Of a stretch of DNA of 64,000 bases, positions 56,519-64,000 are shown piece by piece. How positions within the stretch are numbered: the stretch's first letter is position 1; every line of letters begins with the position of its first letter. A program made the position numbers and the translations under genes. A model generated the notes under the pieces. It was not told where the DNA came from. It did not search any database and worked only from the letters and a program-made list of their open reading frames with translations. Origin of the DNA: Macrotis lagotis (lineage: Eukaryota; Chordata; Mammalia; Peramelemorphia; Peramelidae); the NCBI RefSeq assembly GCF_037893015.1, contig NC_133661.1, forward strand, positions 187,696,809 through 187,760,808. The letters run 5' to 3'.

Positions 56519-58599
56519 TGCTCTCATTCCTCTAAACTATGTCCTATCCCCTACAATGTCCTCTTCTAGATTGGCTGACCCTTTTCACAATGTCTTTTGG
56601 AATGTTTATTCCACAGTATAAAAATAATATCAAAAAAACCCCCAAAACCTTTTTTTCCTAAATCTTTTCCTCTCTCAATCTTTACATTTTCTGAAATTTA
56701 TTGAAACCTGATTCCCCCATGATGACATGATATTTCTCGTCAACTTTTCCAACTTTGGTTATACTCTACCCCACAGTTTCCCCTTCAGTATTCTTGATGT
56801 TGGGGTTGGAACACTTCTTGCTTTGGTGAATCCCATCACTAATATTTACAGTTGAATAACTATGGATAAATCATTTAATCATTCTGATTCTTGTTTCTCA
56901 ACTGCAAAGTGAGGAATTATCTATAGTCTCAATAATATCAGAATACTGTCTGGGTTAAATAAGATGATATATGTAAAAAACTGCTATACATAAAATTCAG
57001 GTTTTATCTTTCAACTTCAGTAGAACAATAATATAATATTTATTAATTCATTCATTTTAAACATTGAATAATATTGTTTGTAAACCACCTTATGCAGTTG
57101 TCATCTGACTGAAATGATTTACTTTGTAAATCTTAAACACTGTGTAAAATTAAATATAATCATTCTATAAATGCAAGTTTATTAGTGATATCATTATCAA
57201 TAACATTTATAGGATTTATAATAATGAAATTATTATTATTAAAGATATTCTATTTGTAAACATTCTAATGGGCCAACAAGCAATACAAAACAGCCTAAGA
57301 GATATTCTACTACTCAGATTTATATGGGTAGATAAGACACATGAAGAGATAACCAACAACACCATATTCATTATAACCATTCCTAACCTAACAATTGATT
57401 ATATTTCTTAAGTCCAGAAGTCTTTTGGAATGTTTTTGGCTTCTTTTTGGTACCAGGACCACAGGCCACTCACAAAGCTTAAATCCATAATTGTATTCAA
57501 GGTATTATATGGAATTTATGACACTATGACACTACTAAAAATCATTTATAATCACTAATATTTCTATTAAAATGTGCTTAGAATTCCTATAGTACTAGAG
57601 ACAATTAAATTATGCCTGTTGAACTGTGTTAGAAGATTCTTTCTGTCCTAACTTGTCAATCAGGATATGGGAGTAGGGTGTCTCCCAAATATGTGGTTCA
57701 CATGGATTGAGTAAAGGACAATGAATGTATTTTAGTGGGGATACTTTTTAAGTAATAAGTTCCACGTTCTTCAAATTTTCTTGTAATATCTCTTTTATGA
57801 CCCTCCCTTAGATTACATAGGGGTAAAAAAAAGTTTCCACGAGTACCAGTGATAATGGTTCTGTCTCTACAATGGGCTAAAGTTGAAATTCATTTGTGTT
57901 TCAGAGGAACCAGATTCTACCTACTCTGAGCATTGTATTGTAGGATCAGGAATAGGGGTTCTCTGCTATGAGGCAAAATGAGATATAACTTTGGCAAATA
58001 GATAAGGTTTTTAGTTAAGGGAGTTGATGTCACCATTTATTATTGAGGATGGGTGATGGAAGAGTGACCATGGGTGTTGCTATTTTTTTACTTTTCCACT
58101 CCTGTGAAATCCAGTTTGACCTACAATCTATATCCTGGATTGGTCCAGGATATGTACATGAACAAAGAAATTTAGATGGAATGTAGATGATAGTCAGCAG
58201 TAAAAAGATGGGAAGCAGATTGTGGAAGATATTCCTAATACAACAGGCTCATATTTGAGAGATGTACCTAAATGCTTTGTAGGTAAATTAATAGCTACCT
58301 GAATGTAATAAATGTCAAATGAACAGTAGAAAATAAAGGTTATAGGACTGCAGGACAGAAATAGACTACCAAGGTCTGATATGATCTAGAAAAAAATATT
58401 AAAATATTTCATGAAAATGTTCTGCACTTTATTATTCTCAGGAAAGTCTTTAAGTAACCCAAAAGTGACCTGAGTGAATTATGGCAATTATGTTTTAACT
58501 TTAGTCACTGGAAACAGTCAGCATTCTTGGCTTCCTCCTCAGTCACTTTTCAATATTCTGTGCCAGAATTTCCACTGAACTGTTAGATATAAGAATAGC
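56519..58599. other. 2.1 kb non-coding, no confident call
   Basis: AT-rich. No host gene seen. Around 57240-58160 the base composition is a little less AT-rich and short open pieces exist on the minus strand, but no motif allows a family assignment. Confidence 0.4.
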
Positions 58600-58800
58600 T
58601 CTCATTTATCTAATGCTTTTTTCTTTATAAGTACTTTCCTCATCACAGTTCTATGAGATAACCAATACTTGCATTATTATTTGTAATATTAAAATACAAT
58701 TTATAAAGTCAATGTTTACATTATTATGTATTATGTCTATTTTATAGTTGAAGAAGCAGAAGCTAATATCAAAATTTGCCCAAAGTAATGATCAAGAAAT
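58600..58800 (-). repeat. CORE-SINE / MIR-type remnant
   Basis: CTCTCATTTATCTAATGCTT, AGTTCTATGAGATAACCAAT and GTTGAAGAAGCAGAAGCTAA: the reversed layout of a very old CORE-SINE. Confidence 0.55.
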
Positions 58801-58804
58801 ATCA

Positions 58805-59745
58805 AACTATATTCCCTGATCTCAATCATTCAACAAGCATTTGTTAATTACCTATTATATATACCAAATATTAGTGTGGGTCCTAGGGGTGCAAACAAAA
58901 AAAGACAGGCTTTCATCTCAAGGAGTTTATCATATAGTTTGGGGAGATGAGATTCATATAAAGAGACATATACAAAATAAAAACAGATGATTTGATAATG
59001 GAGTGGGAAGAGGGGAAGTCAAGGCACAAGTACCCAGGGAAGAATAGAGTTTAGAAGGAAACTAAGGATTCTTCGAATTGAAGCTAAGATTAGAATGGAG
59101 GATAGTCAGGGGAAGGTCAATGAGAGAGGAAGTGGAGTGCCATGTATGAGGAATAGAGAGAAAGGTAGTTTGTACAAAGATTGTGAAAGGGCTATGATGT
59201 ACAATAGGGCTGGGCAAAGGGAGGTTAGGACCATGTTATTTTGAGCTTGAGGTAATATAACTTATTTATTATTATAAAAGAGAGTTTATTATAAATGACT
59301 ATAAACTAAAATTTACTTATTAACATAGAAGATATATAATCAGACTGACACTTGAGGGGAGGATGGATTGGAGTGGAGAGATTCTTCAGGTGGGGACACT
59401 ATATAGAAAATCATTACAATAGTCCAAATGAGAAATGTTAAATTTCTTACAGAGGGTGGCAACTGTGTGAATAGAGACAAGAGAACAGATGAAAGGGATG
59501 TTGTGAGATAGAAATGATAGAAGTTATAGGAGTGAGAGCTACTAAATTGAGGATGACACTGAAATTTTAGCTTGGGTAACAGTAAAAATCGCAGTTGTGC
59601 TCTCAATGGAAATTAGAAAATTTAGAGGGGGAATATTTGGTGTGAGGTTATTAATGAGTTATTTTTTATATATGTTGAATTTAGACATCTTCAGGCCATA
59701 TAGTTTAAAATATTCCAGAGGCAACTGGTGATGAAGAGCATAAAA
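58805..59745 (+). repeat. L2/CR1-like ancient repeat, about 0.9 kb
   Basis: Begins CATTCAACAAGCATTTGTTA and GTGCAAACAAAAAAAGACAG, and continues CAAGGAGTTTATCATATAGT, AGTCCAAATGAGAAATGTTA, TGAGGATGACACTGAAATTT and TTGAATTTAGACATCTTCAG. This block order is common to mammalian ancient LINE-derived repeats (L2/CR1 group). The 88-codon minus-strand frame inside it is not a gene. Confidence 0.65.
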
Positions 59746-60149
59746 TATAAACTCCTCTATTTGGTGTCTTAAATTATTCCCTTATGTCACTTTTGATTCA
59801 CTTACTGACTTTCCTGACTACCAAAGTGCAGATCATTCCCATGAAATATTTTACTTGTTTTTTCTCTTAAATTATGCCAGAACTTCATGATTTATCTCTG
59901 CCCTGAAATCCCATAACTTTTAGTCTTTTCTAGCATCTTCTCTCCTTCCCCCCCCCAACCCCCATATATACATTAATTCAATATACCTCCCAACAGTGCT
60001 GAGAAATTCAGACAGCCAGGATTGATTCTGGATATTTTGGGACTAGGATCCTACATTCCACACCCCACAATTTACTAGGTTACTATTTTTATTTTATGGA
60101 CAACTTTAACCCATACCTCTATAAGTTGTTTGAATTTTTCAGGTTGATA
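59746..60149. other. Non-coding, nothing recognised
   Basis: Short stretch with a C-run near 59948. No gene seen. Confidence 0.4.
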
Positions 60150-60420
60150 GAGACAGATGGGGGCAGTTATCTGCTGAAGTGGATAGAATGCCCTCCTGGA
60201 GTCAGGAAGACTGATCTTTCAGAGTTGTTTTTCCCTTGATACTTACTGTCTTGGTGACCCTGGAAAAGTCACTTAACCTTGCTTTGCCTCAATTTATTCA
60301 CTAAAATGAGTTGGAGAAATAAATTTCAAACCATTCTAGTATCTTTGCCAAGATATTAGAGCCAAGACCCCTTCAATGGGGTCATGAAGAGTCAGGTATT
60401 AACTGAAATGAATGAGCAAC
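60150..60420 (+). repeat. Long-tailed marsupial SINE (MAR1/MIR-like)
   Basis: GGGGGCAGTTATCTGCTGAA head, GTGACCCTGGAAAAGTCACT, then TAGTATCTTTGCCAAGATAT and CAATGGGGTCATGAAGAGTC. Same type as 53015-53245, with the fuller 3' end. Confidence 0.83.
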
Positions 60421-61826
60421 AGGAGACAAGGAAATGGGGCTCAGGGCTTCTGAAAAAAAAAATAAAAATCAGAAGGAAGAATGAAGAGACAGAGGGGGAA
60501 AAACCCTGTAGACAAGGTAGTGGTGGTATTTGGATAAAGTGGATAGAGAACTGGACTTGGAGCGAAGTACACCTCAGTTTGAGTTCCATTTACTGATTGT
60601 GTTACCCTCAACAATTTTTTTCCTTTTAGTTCTTATAGCTCCCTATGAAGTGAAGCATAGGTGGAAGATGTTTTCTCATCAGGCAATCCCTACACTGATA
60701 AAAATCATATACATGAGCTAGATCCTAGCCTCTCTCCATTCATATAAAAATATTAAATGCTAAGAAAAATGTCTAGTTTTTTTTTTTAGTGAAGTAGATA
60801 GTACTCACCAAGTTGTAGCCTTTGTTGGTTTGTATACCATTCTAATTGAATGTTTTGTCCAGTGTTGTATCATGGAGACAGGTGTCCTTAAAAAGTATCC
60901 CAGTTCACAGTTTCTTAGAATTTCTGTCCTTTTAACATTTTTCTTAAGTCTTTTTTAGAAGCTGTATCTTCGTCATCTGTTTTCTCAGTAAGAGACAATT
61001 TCTTCTACTTAGAGGAATCTTTGATGTATGAAGAAACAAAACTTATAGGATCTTAGTCTTTTAATTTACTTACCCTTCTTCCTAAATCTCAATTCTCTGT
61101 TCACTTTGCTCTGCAAGGTTAGTTTCTTTGGAATCAAAGGATATGTCACACTTTTTTTCCCATGGTGAGAAGGATGCAGAAAGAAGAGATGAAATTAGGA
61201 TACACTTTTTGGCATGCTCCGAGTCTCTTATGTGTTCTAAGACCATCCCTTACTGTTAAAAAAGGCAGGCTTCCTGACTCCCAGAGGGCTGGTTGAGAAA
61301 CTAATTGAATGAAGGAGCATATGATGTTCTGGGCAACCAGTAGTTAGGGTCAGGGATGGAAGGAAGTGAAGAGATCATTTAGAGTCACTGGATAAGGGAC
61401 ATACTAGGATTTCTGAATCCAGGGCAAATATCACAAATAGCATATAAATTATACTTTCATTGAAAGGAGGTGAGGTGTGCATAATGCTATCCCATGTTGG
61501 AGAATTGAAAAATGTAGATCATCAAAGAAGCATCAGAAGATTAGGAAGTCATCACACAGGGACAGAAAAGGGAAATGGGGGTGGGAGGGAAGAAGTAGAC
61601 CTTACTTTAATTTTTTTACTTCTGGTAAATTTCTTGTGTAACTAATTATCCTTGCTAGTTAGTTAATAATAGCAAGAATATTCTTAATAGACTTTGTTGT
61701 TTCTGTGCTTTAAATGGACAGAAATGCTCTCAGTGTCTAACATATTTGGCAAAAGTTCAATTGTTACAACATATTCTGCTGGTAGGACAGCAATGTTAAT
61801 TTATAGGAACCTAATTTTGTTATTCC
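60421..61826. other. Non-coding; possible SINE head at about 60525-60600
   Basis: At about 60525-60610 a weak SINE head is visible (TATTTGGATAAAGTGGATAG, AGTTTGAGTTCCATTTACTG). The rest (60611-61826) shows no gene or repeat I recognise. Confidence 0.45.
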
Positions 61827-61978
61827 TTTTTTTTAGTTTTTGCAAGGCAATGGGGGTTAAGTGACTTGCCCAAGGCCACACAGCTAGGTAATTATTAAGT
61901 GTCTGAGATCGGATTTGAACTCAGGTACTCCTGACTCTAGGGCCAGTGCTCTATCCACTGTGGCACCTAGCTGCCCCC
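61827..61978 (-). repeat. WSINE-type SINE with 10-bp target-site duplication
   Basis: Near-consensus reverse SINE. TTGTTATTCC at 61817-61826 and 61979-61988. Confidence 0.96.
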
Positions 61979-62096
61979 TTGTTATTCCCTTCTTATTAAT
62001 TTTCTTCACTGTGATTTGAGTCCTAGCTTTGGACCCTCTAGTATGAGTCCATGATAGTGTTCTCTTCTTTGAGTTATGAGGGATAAAAGCAGGTAT

Positions 62097-62275
62097 ATAG
62101 GCCAATGGGCCTTGAGTCAGTATTTTCTGGGTTCAAATACTGCCTCAGATACTTGCTTTGGTTAAGATTTTGGTTAAGACACATGACTTCTCTACATCCA
62201 ACTTCCTCATCTGTAAAATGAAGAAAGGTTGGGCTTACCAGCCTTCAAAATTTCTTTAAGCTCTTACTCTTTGTT
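62097..62275 (+). repeat. CORE-SINE / MIR-type SINE
   Basis: GGGCCTTGAGTCAGTATTTT, GGTTCAAATACTGCCTCAGA and AACTTCCTCATCTGTAAAAT. It carries a small doubling of TTGGTTAAGA. Confidence 0.78.
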
Positions 62276-62439
62276 CCTTTTACCTAATGCTTAATGTGGC
62301 TTTGTAAACATCCTTTCTCCATGTCATGCTTCAGTCCTTGAGGCTATCAGAGCATATCAACAGAATAGCTTATATATATATATTTTTACCATCAGTGTGG
62401 TGTTGGGTCAAGGGGATGGAGAGAATTTAAAATTGAAAA

Positions 62440-62782
62440 AAAATTTAAAAGCACTGTGTCTTCAAGAAAGTTTGATAAAAAAAATCATAACTGCTGTCCT
62501 CCCATTCTGGAGAGCAATGAAAAACTACACTCAAGAAATCATCAGATTCTACAAAACCTTTGTATTAGTCTTACCACTATAACACATACACACCAAGGAT
62601 AAAATCAGAAGAAATGGCCAAAATGTACATAATGTTTGTATTAGCACTAGAAGCAAAGCAGGTGGCCCATCAATTAGGGAACTATTGAACAAGTAATATT
62701 ATATCCATATAATGTAATGCAATTTGTTCTATAAGGAACAATGAAAGGAATACACACATACACACACACACAGACACACACA

Positions 62783-62825
<43 letters not shown>

Positions 62826-63200
62826 CCCAAAGAAGATGTGTATGAAGTGATTGAATGATTTGAAAAAACCAGCAGATCAATTTATATAATGTAATGAATG
62901 ACAACTTTGATAGATTTTATCACTCTGATCAATTAAGTGGCCAATCATGGGTTTCAAAGGACTAAAGATGAAACAGACTGTTCAGCTCTTTTCAGAGAGG
63001 TATGTTCTTGAAGAACGAATCATAAATTTCTGGATATGGACAATATATGAATTTGATTTGCTTGATTCTACTTATTTGTACTTGGTATAGTTTTACCTTT
63101 TGGTGGTGAGGGAAATGAGTGGGCAGGGATAAGTGATACAAAAAGAAAGAAGAAAAGAAAGAAAAAGTGGCAATAAAAATTAATAGTACATGAGAGCTGA
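62440..63200 (+). repeat. L1 ORF2 3' end and 3' UTR fragment
   Basis: CCTCCCATTCTGGAGAGCAA, ATGGCCAAAATGTACATAAT and GGCCCATCAATTAGGGAACT match the end of L1 ORF2. After a (CA)n expansion, a 3' UTR-like part runs to an A-rich end near 63180-63200. Decayed. Confidence 0.68.
62751..62824. repeat. (CA)n microsatellite inside an L1 fragment
   Basis: CA repeats with a few GA interruptions. The Val-Cys repeat frame on the minus strand is a by-product. Confidence 0.96.
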
Positions 63201-63394
63201 AGTAGGTTCAGAAGGGGATATAGATAAGCAGCCCAGTGTTGGCACTATTGTATTAAATTTTTTATATGCTTAATAAGCTATATATAGTAGAGACTAATTG
63301 CTTCATATATGATTCTATTTTTTGCATGTAGAAATATCCATATTTATTGATATTTTAGTTCTTCACAAAGAAATATAATTGTATTTTTTCAAAT

Positions 63395-63700
63395 TGCTTG
63401 TAAAGACAACCTTTGACATTCATTTTTAAATCAAATTTTGAATTCTAAATTTTCTCCTTTGTTCCCTCTCCATCTCCTTCTAATAAAATGGTAAGCAATT
63501 TGCTGCATATGTTTTCAATATATGTGTTGTAATGTAAAATCTATCTACATATTAATCATGTTGTAAAAGAAACAAAAATGGTTTGTGAAAGGAAAAAATA
63601 CAAAAAATAAAGAAAATGAAAATATCTTTTGATCTGATTTCAGATTCCTTCAGTTCTTTCTCTGGATGTGGAAAGTATTTTTCATAATGAATCCACAAAT
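63395..63700 (-). repeat. L1 3' UTR fragment, minus strand
   Basis: GTAAAGACAACCTTTGACAT, TTGAATTCTAAATTTTCTCC, ATTAATCATGTTGTAAAAGA and AGTTCTTTCTCTGGATGTGG, the reversed 3' UTR of a marsupial L1 subfamily, related in kind to 28995-29215. Confidence 0.75.
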
Positions 63701-64000
63701 AAAATTTTAAAATAAGGAAATTTGTCACAATGTGAAATTTATCTCATTATCCTAAATAGTTAGGAATATTATAAAAATATTCCAAAATATCTAATATATA
63801 ACCCCTTTATATTTGACTGTGAATGTGTCTAGACTTATTTTGATGCTAATTTTTTTCAGCTGGGTGCATTTCTTCATTTGAGATCTAAAAGTCAATTATG
63901 AGCTATGTTAAATAATATTTTTTATTATTTATTCTGGACATAACCATTCTCAGTCAGTGGTATCTTCATTCAGAGACACATAGTCCTCTTATAGACATAC
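63701..64000. other. AT-rich end of window, nothing recognised
   Basis: No gene or repeat family recognised in the last 300 bases. Confidence 0.4.

Noticed and set aside
57240-58160. Possible old virus-derived fragment
   Set aside because: Short open pieces only, no motif I could name; left unassigned.
62674-62904. Val-Cys repeat protein
   Set aside because: Translation of a (CA)n microsatellite within an L1 fragment.
1-64000. CRISPR arrays, operons, phage or bacterial systems
   Set aside because: The repeats and single-exon ORs show a mammalian nuclear genome; no regularly spaced repeats and no prokaryotic gene organisation.

Overview
The window is AT-rich mammalian nuclear DNA, and its repeats point to a marsupial, most likely an Australian one. 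It carries many copies of a short tRNA-derived SINE of the marsupial WSINE type, older CORE-SINE/MIR-type copies, RTE-type 3' tails, an RTE-tailed SINE, marsupial-type L1 and L2-like pieces. The species cannot be fixed from the sequence alone. The only protein-coding host genes I can support are four single-exon odorant receptor (OR) coding regions, all on the minus strand. All four look like OR family 11 (OR11G/OR11H group): 2166-3101, 15883-16863, 35792-36772, and a frameshifted one at 53719-54700.

Layout. 1-5.8 kb: repeats and the first OR, the most divergent of the four. 6.0-21.0 kb (copy A) and 23.8-40.5 kb (copy B): a direct tandem segmental duplication, each copy carrying one OR (15883-16863 and 35792-36772). 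Order is kept from end to end, but each copy has its own later insertions and deletions: SINEs with clean target-site duplications, L1 tails and deletions of 1-2 kb. 21.0-23.8 kb: a spacer with two SINEs, an L1 piece and a 5'-truncated LINE of another clade. 40.59-47.38 kb: a nearly full-length but decayed L1 on the minus strand, next to the right end of copy B. 47.4-51 kb: L1 pieces and an L1-ORF1-only (HAL1-like) element. 51.7-54.7 kb: a local direct repeat, SINEs and the fourth OR. 54.7-64 kb: no gene recognised; SINEs, an L2/CR1-like repeat and L1 pieces.

How it fits together. This is part of an OR cluster growing by tandem duplication. Copies A and B look by eye about 80-88% alike over most non-coding sequence. 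The OR coding exons and about 115 bp upstream are about 97% alike, including silent and non-coding sites, which suggests gene conversion. The OR proteins differ at 11 of 326 residues. I found no CRISPR, operon, tRNA, rRNA or new multi-gene system. The best leads are the conversion-like tract, an 840-bp Tc2/pogo-type DNA transposon inside a SINE in copy B, a SINE whose middle is replaced by a copy of neighbouring DNA, the long repeated spacer between the L1 ORFs, and a one-base homopolymer frameshift in the otherwise full-length fourth OR. Family names for repeats come from memory; percent identities are by-eye estimates.
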